Shown here piece by piece: positions 17,877 through 25,592 of a stretch of DNA of 53,107 nucleotides (positions within the stretch are counted from its first letter, which is position 1; every line of letters begins with the position of its first letter). Source of the DNA: Methanosarcinaceae archaeon. GTDB lineage: Archaea; Halobacteriota; Methanosarcinia; Methanosarcinales; Methanosarcinaceae. Position numbers and translations under genes: made by a program. Below the pieces are notes generated by a model. The model was not told the origin of the DNA. It searched no databases and saw only the letters and a list, made by a program, of their open reading frames with translations. The stretch is taken from the NCBI GenBank assembly GCA_023544565.1, contig JAMJFS010000011.1, positions 1-53,107 of the forward strand. The letters run 5' to 3'.

Positions 17877-18449
17877 TTATATCTTTGACATTTTTGCGCG
17901 ACTCATTAACCAAGAAAGAAAATCAGCAGACGGGAATTCGTGAATTGTAGTTGCAATAAACATGCCATCTCCAATATCTTTGGCAACCATGATCTGTTTT
18001 CCACCATCATTTTTAAGCAATACACTGCCATCGGTTTCTGAAAAATATCCATCACATTCAATTGGCGTGTCGATGTTATCATCTGGTATGATGGACTGCG
18101 CACCGTGCTCATCGACCTTTTGAGCAAGAGTCGAGCCGTGTTCTTGCACGTAAGTAAGTTCCATTGGCAACCAATCGTAGTGATATTCGGAAACCATTGG
18201 TCCAAATACCACAAGTATGCCGCCGTTTTTCACGAATTTTTCAAATGCCCTTCCGTTTCGTTCAATGCCTGAGTGAATCTTTGTGTAATCAAGGTTCGCG
18301 AAACCTGTCGGGATAATGATGCATTTGCAGGATGGTAAAAATGGTGTCCCAACTGCTTGTGACAATATGCGCTGGCATTTGATGTCATTGTCCACAAATA
18401 ATTTTTCAAAAAGCAGTGGAGTGTCCCATATAAGCATAACATCTGTCAT
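17877..18449 (-). CDS. Unrecognised protein, possible class I glutamine-amidotransferase-like fold
   Basis: 190 aa from the ATG at 18449. Alternating strands and helices (CIIIPTGFANLDY, AFEKFVKNGGILVVFGP, KQIMVAKDIGDGMFIATTIHEFPS) resemble the GATase1-like/ThuA-like flavodoxin-type fold, in which a hydrophobic strand ends in a glycine-rich turn. No GCxxG nucleophile elbow is seen, so enzymatic activity of that kind is not supported. A TATA-like TAATATATAG about 20-30 nt upstream of 18449 suggests a leaderless start there. The longer frame to 18554 runs over a separate coding-looking remnant on the other strand and is rejected. Confidence 0.6.
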   Translation of the reverse strand: MTDVMLIWDTPLLFEKLFVDNDIKCQRILSQAVGTPFLPSCKCIIIPTGFANLDYTKIHSGIERNGRAFEKFVKNGGILVVFGPMVSEYHYDWLPMELTYVQEHGSTLAQKVDEHGAQSIIPDDNIDTPIECDGYFSETDGSVLLKNDGGKQIMVAKDIGDGMFIATTIHEFPSADFLSWLMSRAKMSKI

Positions 18450-18483
18450 GTAAAGACGATAAGAATCCCTATATATTATTAAT

Positions 18484-18654
18484 TTGTCGTTTAAGGTCGT
18501 AACTTTAAAGCGGTGGAATTTTGGTCTCAGCATTTCCATTAATTCAAATGGCAAGAAACTATTATTAAAATCTGATGATAAGCAGAAGGCAAGAGCAATT
18601 AAAAATAAAATATCCGCAGGTGAATATGATATATTCGAGTTCTTCTTAATTTAA
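18484..18654 (+). pseudogene. Coding-looking remnant, no family recognised
   Basis: An open frame from 18463 to the TAA at 18652-18654 reads like a real protein end: a strand-rich segment (VVTLKRWNFGLSISINSNG) followed by a charged helix (DDKQKARAIKNKISAGEYD) and a hydrophobic terminus. No good start or ribosome binding site is present; the only candidate is the TTG at 18484. It may be the 3' end of a gene whose front is lost, or a 56-aa gene. 18655-19167 beyond it is AT-rich with no gene visible. Confidence 0.35.
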
Positions 18655-19167
18655 TTAGATTATCATAATATACCTATATTATCAAACTAAATGTAATAAA
18701 TTATATATGTCACATGTATTCGATTTAAGGATATTTTGATAGGAAATTATATATCATATCTGATGTGAAAATTATACTAAATTAGAATATAATTGATATG
18801 GATCCTTATACTAATCATATACAAAAATTAAAAGGTGTTTAATTCTGGTATGAATGAACTTCAATTTTTAAAACAAAGCCATTAAGATATGCAATTACAA
18901 TTCATCAAATGTTGCGACGGCACACCTAATTGCAATAGAGCTATGGGGAATTAATAACTGGTGTAGAAATTTATTAACTGGTATTGACACACAAAATTAG
19001 AGATATTTTACTTGAATTTCGGACATTCATAGTATTTTGACATTATTAGACCCTAAGTTTGACAGTTTCCACTCTTTCTTGAAGATAATGCATACTATTT
19101 TGCCCTAAAATCTCTCAATTTTGTCAGGAAAACCTTTTTGACAGTTGAAAAATTATCAACTATAAAT

Positions 19168-19555
19168 CTACGTAATTCCCTGTTTTCCCCTCAAAATCAG
19201 TGTATTCATTGGGTCAAAATTCGCATAAATGAAATTTTTCGTGTAACTTTTCATGTAATCTACGGTAACTGTCAAATTCAATAAGCTTTTTTTGATGAAT
19301 TTTGTCGACTTATGCTTCAGTTCATCAAACTCATATCGCATCAGCGATATGAACAGATGAGCAATGAACCCCACAAGAATTGCCCCATAAATGCTAGCAT
19401 CCGACCATACTCTTAATGGTTTTATTTCAATCTCATTCTTCAATGAATGAAATATTTTTTCGATCGAGTCTTTTTTCCTGTATGTTGCAAGTGCTTCTAC
19501 AAGTGTCAATTTCTCACTTGATTTCAGACAGAAAAATCCCTCACGGAGTTTACGA
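19168..19555 (-). pseudogene. 3' fragment of an IS4/IS1634-type DDE transposase
   Basis: About 125 codons matching the C-terminal end of IS1634/IS4-type transposases: the YRKKDSIEKIFHSLKNE block carries the conserved Y-x-x-K-D-x-I-E-K helix with the third catalytic acidic residue. It is followed by PLRVWSDASIYGAILVGFIAHLFISLM. The N-terminal two thirds, including the first two catalytic Asp residues, are absent. The frame continues antisense into the methyltransferase fragment beyond ~19555, which is not transposase sequence. The element cannot be active. Confidence 0.8.
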
Positions 19556-19557
19556 GT

Positions 19558-19993
19558 GTGTTGAAAAAAGGAGGGCGTGTCGGGATCAATGAGATGTTCA
19601 AGGACAGGGGAATGCCTCCTGAAATTGCGGGGAAGATATTGGAGGCGGAGCGACTTATCGGTGAGATCACGGAGTTGCCGTTCATTATCCATACCCCTGA
19701 TGAGTGGGGGATCGTCTCTTGAAAATGCAGGATTAGGGGAGATTGACATCCATGAGGTACGGGAACCTATGAGTTTCAGGGAAGCTCCGCAGATGTTCAG
19801 AAAGATCGGAGGTTTTGGGAATTTCCTTAAGTTGATGACAAAAATGATAAAAATAACCTTGGCTAGCAAAGTGATCCGGAAACGGTTTAAAAAATTGGGT
19901 AGATCCAAGAAGATCCTGGTCGGGTCACTTCTGATCAAATCTGCGTCCTCGAAACACGTGGGCTATATTCTGGGTGTTGGCAGAAAAAGTTAG
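19558..19993 (+). pseudogene. 5'-truncated, frameshifted SAM-dependent methyltransferase
   Basis: From about 19558 the plus strand encodes VLKKGGRVGINEMFKDRG, the strand after motif I of class I methyltransferases (typically RVLKPGGR). It continues to a stop at ~19716, then resumes in the +1 frame with LENAGLGEIDIHEVREPMSF and runs to a lysine-rich end at 19993. One extra T near 19714-19718 would explain the shift. The front half with the SAM-binding motif is missing. The start of the fragment coincides with the truncated end of the transposase, so the two losses probably arose together. Confidence 0.75.
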
Positions 19994-20078
19994 ATGGGAA
20001 AATCTAATCAAGTCATCCTTTTTATTCGACTAATCAAAATAGACCGATAGGTTTCTACAAAAACTGTAGCATCAGTCT

Positions 20079-20220
20079 CTGTCGCCGCTCGGCGCATTCC
20101 ACTACCATCAACCCCATCGCCTAAACATACAATTATCAGAACAGCAAATACGTCGACTCTTGAAAGATATATTATATTTCATGGTAGTGGTGCAGGAACG
20201 CGCTGCTCGCGTGTAGTCGT
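20079..20220. repeat. Short inverted palindrome pair, variant element
   Basis: CGCCGCTCGGCG followed by CATTCCACTACCAT at ~20083-20107 is mirrored at ~20180-20212 by ATGGTAGTGG, GGAACGCG and CTCGCG in the opposite orientation, with centres about 115 bp apart. It has the inner TTCCA-type flank seen in the 214-bp elements but a shorter interior. It lies between the methyltransferase remnant and the convergent GNAT gene. No other feature is seen in 19994-20293. Confidence 0.55.
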
Positions 20221-20293
20221 GACATTTTTAGCATTTGTCTTGCCCCTTTCAATCTACGACATTTTATGGTTGACTCGACAGTAGCATAGAACG

Positions 20294-20737
20294 TCACATG
20301 TGAAGTGATCTTTTAAAATACACTATACCCTCTTCTTCCTTTACAACCGAAAAACCATTTTTGAGATACAACTGAATGGCATCTGTCAATTTAGCATCCG
20401 TTTTGAGCACGGCTATCGAATAATTCCGTTCGGCAAATCCCAATGCCTTCAACAACAATTCCCTGCCAAATCCCATGTTCCTGAATTCTTTCCTGATATA
20501 GATGCGCTTTATCTCGCATTTATTGTCATCAATTCTTTTTACCGCACTCGTTCCGATTATCTTACCATCCACAAGTCCCACATAAAAAACTCCACCGGAT
20601 TGTAGATACTGTATATTAATGTCATCAAGATCAAAATCTTTGGTCGGGTCATATTCAAACCTATGCTCTTTGAGCACGCAAAGAACAAGGTCCTTGACCT
20701 CGTAGGCCATAGATGTGGAAAATAACTTTATGATCAT
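20294..20737 (-). CDS. GNAT-family N-acetyltransferase
   Basis: 147 aa. The acetyl-CoA-binding motif A region is IKRIYIRKEFRNMGFGRELLLKALGFA (residues ~72-98; R/Q-x-x-G-x-G/A reads RNMGFG). The flanking strands GVFYVGLVDGKIIGTSAVKRI and SIAVLKTDAKLTDAIQLYLKNGF are typical of GNAT. The start ATG overlaps the M20 peptidase stop by four bases (ATGA), so the pair is translationally coupled. Substrate unknown. Pairing with an N-acyl-amino-acid amidohydrolase suggests an acetylated amine or amino acid. Confidence 0.92.
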   Translation of the reverse strand: MIIKLFSTSMAYEVKDLVLCVLKEHRFEYDPTKDFDLDDINIQYLQSGGVFYVGLVDGKIIGTSAVKRIDDNKCEIKRIYIRKEFRNMGFGRELLLKALGFAERNYSIAVLKTDAKLTDAIQLYLKNGFSVVKEEEGIVYFKRSLHM

Positions 20738-21948
20738 TGTACGAAAACCCCGTAATTGTCTGGTTTTTCCAGAAAGTCCAATACAATAGACTTCAAAATT
20801 TCTGTGCCGTTTATTAGTATATCCTCATCAATATCGAATCTGCTTGAATGGTTACCCTCAACAATATCTTTATCTGGATTCTTGGTCCCAAGTGTGAGAT
20901 AGATGCCGGGCACTTTTTGCAGGTAGAATGCAAAATCCTCTGCTCCAAAGATGGGTTTTGCATTACCATCAACATCCTGATACCTTTCATTTAGCAGTGT
21001 GTGTGCCGCTTTTGTGAATACGGCATTGTTAACCAGTACTGGATAGCCGTGCAGTATGTCAAGGTCGTATGAAGGTGCAACGTTGAAATCATTGCAATCG
21101 TTGGTTGTGTATGATCCCATCAGATCATCAAGCGTTTGCTTGATCATTTCATCAATGGTTTTGGTGTCATCACTATCAAATGTGCGGAAACTTCCAATGA
21201 TTTCCACTTCATCCGGAGTCCTGTTGAATTGTGCCCCACCTTCGATCTTACCGATACCCAGTACATATTTCGATGGGTCTACCCTGCTTTTGATATTTTT
21301 GTTAATTGATCTTATAAATTCTGCTGTAATGAGTATTGGATCTATACAATCCTCAGGATTGGAATGATGCCCTCCTTTCCCGATTATCTTGATGCTGAAA
21401 AGGTTTGAACTTGCCATAAAACTCCCTTTCCTAAATGCGATCTTACCAACACTGACAGCACCAAAGATGTGCATCCCAACGATCGCATCCACGCTGTCAA
21501 GCCCACCTTCTGCGATGACTCTTGGCGCGCCACCGGGTGGTTGTTCTTCTGCGGGCTGGAATATCAATCTGACATTTCCTGTAAATGTGTGTCTGTTCTC
21601 CTGCAAAAGGCGTGCTGCACCCAAAACCATGGCAATATGGCCGTCATGACCACAGGCGTGCATGAAACCGATGTTGCGGGATATATAGTCCTTATTTCGC
21701 TCGGTTGGTACTTCCAATACCTCAAGGGCATCGATATCGGATCTAAGTGCGATACACGGCCCGCCCGGATGTCCGTGTATTGTTGCAACAACTCCCGTGT
21801 TTGCGATCTTTTGCGGTTCAATTCCTAAATCTTGCAGTATATGTATAATCCGTTCCTGAGTTTTATATTCTTTAAAACTGATCTCAGGCTCGCGGTGGAA
21901 CTCGCGGCGGAGTTTTATTATCCATTCTTCAATTGGTATTCGGTGCAA
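20734..21948 (-). CDS. M20 family metallopeptidase/amidohydrolase (IAA-amino acid hydrolase/carboxypeptidase-like)
   Basis: 404 aa zinc-dependent amidohydrolase of the M20D type. Motifs: LRREFHREPEISFKEY near 13, ALRSDIDALEVLE near 66, FMHACGHDGHIAM near 95 (Cys and His metal ligands), FQPAEEQPPGG near 129 (catalytic Glu pair), GKGGHHSNPEDCIDP near 188 (dimerisation-domain His) and GAEDFAFYL near 341. It probably cleaves N-acyl amino acids or small peptides. The start is TTG, supported by GAGGAAAG seven bases upstream. It overlaps the GNAT gene and is divergent from map. Confidence 0.94.
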   Translation of the reverse strand: MHRIPIEEWIIKLRREFHREPEISFKEYKTQERIIHILQDLGIEPQKIANTGVVATIHGHPGGPCIALRSDIDALEVLEVPTERNKDYISRNIGFMHACGHDGHIAMVLGAARLLQENRHTFTGNVRLIFQPAEEQPPGGAPRVIAEGGLDSVDAIVGMHIFGAVSVGKIAFRKGSFMASSNLFSIKIIGKGGHHSNPEDCIDPILITAEFIRSINKNIKSRVDPSKYVLGIGKIEGGAQFNRTPDEVEIIGSFRTFDSDDTKTIDEMIKQTLDDLMGSYTTNDCNDFNVAPSYDLDILHGYPVLVNNAVFTKAAHTLLNERYQDVDGNAKPIFGAEDFAFYLQKVPGIYLTLGTKNPDKDIVEGNHSSRFDIDEDILINGTEILKSIVLDFLEKPDNYGVFVQ

Positions 21949-22062
21949 AGTCTTTCCTCAATGTTACTTTGGTTTAATAAGAGTATTTAGGTAATGTTTT
22001 ATAATTACCTACCGTTTCCAAAATAAATAGGATCACACATTTTCAGATGCGAGTTACAACAA

Positions 22063-22989
22063 ATGGATGCTGATATATTACAATGCTACACCGATGCAGG
22101 TCAGATAGCATCAAAGGTCTTGCGAGAGGCGATCAAAACCGCTTCACACAAAGCAGATATATCTGTATTGGAACTTGCCCAGACAGCAGAAACACGTATT
22201 ATTGAACTTGGCGGCGAGATCGCATTTCCATGCAATATTTCGATAAATGAGGTCGCATCCCATTACACACCACCTATTAGTGATCCCCTTCTATTGCAAA
22301 AAAGCGATTTGGTCAAGATTGACATCGGGGTGCATATCGATGGCTACATAGCAGATACGGCATCAACGGTTGAGATATCAACCAGCGAGCATACTGATCT
22401 GATAAATGCTTCAAAAAAAGCATTGGAAAATGCGATATCTATAACCTGTGCGGGAGTAAATGCTATGGAACTGGGAAAGCTCATAGAGGACACAATAAAC
22501 AAGTGTGGATTTACACCAATATATGATCTTACAGGACATAGCCTTGGGCAATATAGCCTTCATGGAAATGTGAATATACCAAACTATGCGGCATCTTTTG
22601 GAAATACATTACTTGCAGGGGATGTGGTTGCTATTGAGCCTTTTGCGACGTATGGAAAAGGCACTACAATAAATGGTGATTCACAGATATTTTCCTTGAA
22701 TGAACTATTCGAAAAATATATGCACGATAAATATAACACTAATATTAATACTAATAAGAATTCCGATACGCATAGCAATGGTTTGCTTGATGACCTTTAT
22801 CGACAGTATGGGTCTTTACCTTTCGCACGTCGGTGGGTGGAAGATAGGGGCGGCGTTACGATTGAAGATTATGTGGCCACAGGCGATATCATCGCATATC
22901 CAGTACTTCATGAAATATCGGGTGGGGTCGTATCTCAGTTCGAACATACTGTTATTGTGGAAGATTCTGGATGTATTGTAACCACATAG
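22063..22989 (+). CDS. map: Methionine aminopeptidase, type II
   Basis: 308 aa, removes the initiator Met from nascent proteins. Archaeal type II features: FPCNISINEVASHYTPP near 57, DLVKIDIGVHIDGYIADTA near 88 with two metal-binding Asp residues, LTGHSLGQYSLHG near 157 with the metal His, AIEPFATYGKG near 193 with a metal Glu, and VVSQFEHTVIVEDSG near the end with the last metal Glu. The type II insertion holds a short Asn/Thr-rich low-complexity patch (NTNINTNKNSDTHSN). Start by ATG with no strong ribosome binding site. Confidence 0.95.
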   Translation: MDADILQCYTDAGQIASKVLREAIKTASHKADISVLELAQTAETRIIELGGEIAFPCNISINEVASHYTPPISDPLLLQKSDLVKIDIGVHIDGYIADTASTVEISTSEHTDLINASKKALENAISITCAGVNAMELGKLIEDTINKCGFTPIYDLTGHSLGQYSLHGNVNIPNYAASFGNTLLAGDVVAIEPFATYGKGTTINGDSQIFSLNELFEKYMHDKYNTNINTNKNSDTHSNGLLDDLYRQYGSLPFARRWVEDRGGVTIEDYVATGDIIAYPVLHEISGGVVSQFEHTVIVEDSGCIVTT

Positions 22990-23040
22990 TCAACCAAATT
23001 GCCGGTAACATACTGGTGTAACAGAATAATACGGTATAAT

Positions 23041-23103
23041 TATTGGATAAATATTGGATAAATATTGGATAAATATTGGATAAATATTGGATAAATATTG
23101 GAT
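23041..23103 (+). repeat. 11-bp tandem repeat in the leader of the nucleotidyltransferase gene
   Basis: Five and a half exact copies of the unit TATTGGATAAA run head to tail. A TATA-like GGTATAATTATT (about 23034-23045) overlaps the start of the array, and the next gene's ATG is 9 nt beyond it. The array would therefore form most of the 5' leader. Confidence 0.9.
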
Positions 23104-23111
23104 TGAAGACC

Positions 23112-24068
23112 ATGATAAAAACGAGACTCAGGGATTTTATTATCACGAAGGACGACTGGATCTTTGCAGTGGCGGATTATTTCCATCCTGATGGTATAAG
23201 ATCGACATTCAGGTACGTGCCGGATGAGAATGGTGAGCGGGAACTGGATGGTATCCACTACAAGAAATATGATTTTGATGTGGCATTTGAATTTATGCGC
23301 GAAAATAGACCTGAGTGGGTCCAGGATGTCCATGTAGTCCCAGAAAGTGAGATAAAACATATTCTGCATCCAACCGATTGCATCCCACGACTTATTGAAA
23401 CTGACCACAGGGTTGCTGCGATCGTGAAAACTTTGCAGGATGCAGGTATCCCGCTATCAAAGATGGGTGTTACAGGTTCCTTGTTACCCGGATTACAAAA
23501 TGAGACATCTGATATTGATTTTGTGGTTTATGGGAAGGATTGGTTCATTGCGCGTGATGCTATTGCGGCTGCAAAGTCAAATTCAAACTCAGGCATCATC
23601 GAAGATATTGATGATGCAATGTGGCAGCGTATCTATGCCAAACGGATACCTGAGATATCTTTTGATGAATTCATACTGCATGAGAAGCGAAAAGGTAATC
23701 GAGGTATGGTGGATGGTACATATTTCGATCTATTGTTCGTGCGTGACTGGGATCAGATAAAAGAACCAATTCAGCGCGGCAAGGATATCGGAACATTGAA
23801 GATAGAAGCAACAGTTACGAATTCTGACTTTGCTTTTGATAGCCCTTCGGTGTATAAGGTTGACCATGAAGAGATCGATCATGTGCTCTCATATACTCAC
23901 ACATATGCAGGTCAGGCACTTGTTGGTGAGGTCATTGAGGCACAGGGTGTGGTCGAGCAGGTAGAGGACATGAAACGGTTGGTTGTTGGTACGTCGCGCG
24001 AACCTAAAGGTGAATGGATACGCTCGCTAACGCTACTTGAAAAAAGTGGATTATATTCTAAATGCTAA
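23112..24068 (+). CDS. Nucleotidyltransferase-domain protein
   Basis: 318 aa. A minimal nucleotidyltransferase (pol beta-like) active site is clear at about residues 125-142: GVTGSLLPGLQNETSDIDF, giving the GS...DxD pattern, with a further Asp in GTYFDLLFVRD near 208. The first ~100 residues (TKDDWIFAVADYFHPDGIRSTFRYVPDENGER) form a separate domain I do not recognise. The last ~70 residues are beta-rich (ALVGEVIEAQGVVEQVEDMKRLVVG). The ATG at 23112 is preferred over a TTG at 23076 that lies within the repeat array. Substrate unknown; conserved archaeal family. Confidence 0.82.
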   Translation: MIKTRLRDFIITKDDWIFAVADYFHPDGIRSTFRYVPDENGERELDGIHYKKYDFDVAFEFMRENRPEWVQDVHVVPESEIKHILHPTDCIPRLIETDHRVAAIVKTLQDAGIPLSKMGVTGSLLPGLQNETSDIDFVVYGKDWFIARDAIAAAKSNSNSGIIEDIDDAMWQRIYAKRIPEISFDEFILHEKRKGNRGMVDGTYFDLLFVRDWDQIKEPIQRGKDIGTLKIEATVTNSDFAFDSPSVYKVDHEEIDHVLSYTHTYAGQALVGEVIEAQGVVEQVEDMKRLVVGTSREPKGEWIRSLTLLEKSGLYSKC

Positions 24069-24104
24069 AAAAGGTACTTGTTTAAGTAATTTTGATCTCA
24101 GGTC

Positions 24105-24320
24105 AATCCGCCGTAGGCGGCGTATTCCACACATTGTGAAATAATATAATAATCGTTCGAATTAATCTGAATTATAATACACATATAAAATGTACTACGA
24201 AAAAAATCCTCGATAATGTTCAGATTAATTCAGTGTGCACATTTTTATAAATTATATTTGCCGCGAAAACGTTCATATCGTTCGCGTCAATGGTATGGAA
24301 ATACGCTGCCTGCGGCGGTT
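24105..24320. repeat. Inverted pair of GC-rich palindromes, element 2
   Basis: Left palindrome CCGCC-GTA-GGCGG at 24108-24120 followed by CGTATTCCAC; right copy TATGGAAATACG then CTGCC-TGC-GGCGG at 24306-24318. Centres are 198 bp apart and the two copies are inverted relative to each other. The interior is AT-rich, with an inverted TTAATCTGAAT/TTCAGATTAA pair. It fills the space between the convergent nucleotidyltransferase and DUF2098 genes. Confidence 0.8.
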
Positions 24321-24414
24321 GCGTTGGTTTTAGTTTTAAACCAAACAATCTTATTTACGCAGATATCTTATTGTATCTATACAGATACAAAAAAGGAACT
24401 GATGTTGGTAGTAA

Positions 24415-24738
24415 TTAACCACCACCGGTTGCCTGGGTGGCGTCCTCTATCTTTTGTGCTCCCATGGCTTCGTCCCGCTTTTTTAAATAATATGCCGCAT
24501 CATCTGTTGTGGCTTTGTGGTCTCCAACCTCTGCCTTCATCACTGCATCCGTTACTTCGAGTGCTTTTACATTATAGTACAGGTCGGTCGTGTCAACCAA
24601 TGCCCAATCTCCATCTGAATCCTTCTGGATATCAGTAACAACACCAATTGTGTCTGTGTTGATGTATTTCACACGGGTTCCAATCCCAATAATTGTTCCG
24701 TTTATGTCATAGGTTTCAATGATTTCGGAGTCGTCCAC
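24415..24738 (-). CDS. DUF2098 family protein
   Basis: 107 aa. The N-terminal ~60 residues form a small beta-barrel-like domain (IIGIGTRVKYINTDTIGVVTDI, GDWALVDTTDLYYNV) typical of archaeal DUF2098; the remainder is helical (DDAAYYLKKRDEAMGA) with a Gly-rich end. GTG start supported by GAGG nine bases upstream. A perfect inverted repeat sits 28 nt upstream of the start. Function unknown. Confidence 0.8.
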   Translation of the reverse strand: MDDSEIIETYDINGTIIGIGTRVKYINTDTIGVVTDIQKDSDGDWALVDTTDLYYNVKALEVTDAVMKAEVGDHKATTDDAAYYLKKRDEAMGAQKIEDATQATGGG

Positions 24739-24765
24739 AATTATTACCTCAAATTCATTTTATTA

Positions 24766-24786
24766 TGTACAATATAAAATTGTACA
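24766..24786. promoter_or_regulatory. Perfect inverted repeat upstream of the DUF2098 gene
   Basis: TGTACAAT and ATTGTACA arms separated by ATAAA. It lies in the promoter/leader region of the DUF2098 gene, between it and the unknown gene on the same strand. It has the size and symmetry of a dimeric repressor operator; a transcript hairpin is the alternative. Confidence 0.5.
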
Positions 24787-24836
24787 CATCATACATACGC
24801 ATTATACACAAATAATATGGTACAAAAAATGTGCGG

Positions 24837-25322
24837 TTATATTTTAAATTTAACCCTTGTAATCTCACACTGCGGAATATTTTTCAATCCAACTCCGGTG
24901 GATGTGCCTGTTGCTTCAAGGCCATTGAACTCATCTGACCCGCAAAGGACATCCTGGTTTGGATGTGTTCCAGGTGTTATGTTACAACTGAGCACTGTTC
25001 TTTCTCCAGCAGATACCACGATCGGCAATCTTGCTGATGCTTTATGGTTCTTTGGAAGAACGATCAATGGTGACTTGAGTTCCCGAACCATATAAAGAAC
25101 GCACTTAAGGCCATTCTCATACAATTCTCCGACTGAAAAGGCGGAGGCAACTATCAGGTCTTTTGGATCGAGTCCGAGCACTATCTCCTCATCTTCGGTC
25201 TCTAAAAAGAATTGGCTGCGCGGTCCAACCTTTACAATTGCAACTGTGCCGGTCTTGCCGCGCAGAAGAAGCATTTCACTATCATCAAGTGAAATGTTCT
25301 TATCTGAAATTGAATCATTCAT
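24837..25322 (-). CDS. Conserved-looking archaeal protein of unknown function
   Basis: 161 aa from ATG 25322. Mostly beta: SEMLLLRGKTGTVAIVKVGPRSQFFLETEDEE, then a middle part VGELYENGLKCVLYMVRELKSPLIVLPKNHKASAR, and a C-terminal half rich in small residues (VVSAGERTVLSCNITPGTHPNQDVLCG). I do not recognise it confidently; the beta-rich archaeal DUF22 family is a weak possibility. The longer frame to 25403 would run into the zinc-ribbon gene and is not favoured. It follows that gene by 35 nt, and mptA is next upstream on the same strand, so the three may be one unit. Confidence 0.7.
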   Translation of the reverse strand: MNDSISDKNISLDDSEMLLLRGKTGTVAIVKVGPRSQFFLETEDEEIVLGLDPKDLIVASAFSVGELYENGLKCVLYMVRELKSPLIVLPKNHKASARLPIVVSAGERTVLSCNITPGTHPNQDVLCGSDEFNGLEATGTSTGVGLKNIPQCEITRVKFKI

Positions 25323-25357
25323 TTTAAAATGGACTGTTAAATCAACAGCAATATTAT

Positions 25358-25516
25358 TTATTTGGTAATATCTGTCACATCTTTTGATTGACAGGAAGGG
25401 CACATAACATTTTTGCCGATTCCTTTGAACTTACTATTACAATCATTACAACTGTATTCTTTTACAGGTAACTTTCCTTCTACATTTACTTCGAATGCAT
25501 CTCCAACACTGCACAT
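25358..25516 (-). CDS. Small zinc-ribbon protein
   Basis: 52 aa, with a good ribosome binding site (GAGGTG) seven bases before the ATG. Two CxxC pairs, CNDC and CPSC, are spaced 16 residues apart in YSCNDCNSKFKGIGKNVMCPSC, the layout of a rubredoxin/FmdB-like zinc ribbon. Probably a metal-binding adaptor or nucleic-acid-binding protein. It lies between mptA (76 nt upstream) and the unknown 161-aa gene (35 nt downstream) on the same strand. Confidence 0.8.
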   Translation of the reverse strand: MCSVGDAFEVNVEGKLPVKEYSCNDCNSKFKGIGKNVMCPSCQSKDVTDITK

Positions 25517-25592
25517 ATTTTCACCTCTATAATCTATAATTAATAATGAATATACTCTGGTTCAACCTATTTAGATTAAAACTTTTCCATCG

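Noticed and set aside
17688-17943. Short frames across the 24-bp tandem repeat on both strands
   Set aside because: Repetitive peptides from the repeat; they run through the palindrome element and into the GATase-like gene.
19556-19938. N-terminal half of the 256-aa minus-strand frame as transposase
   Set aside because: This part is antisense to the methyltransferase remnant and has no transposase motif.
19577-19993. Complete 138-aa plus-strand gene at the methyltransferase scar
   Set aside because: Its first ~45 residues are out-of-frame; the neighbouring frame carries the methyltransferase sequence up to the frameshift.
17773-23103. Tandem arrays considered as CRISPR
   Set aside because: Units are 24 bp and 11 bp with no unique spacers, and no cas genes are present. 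No CRISPR array was found in the window.
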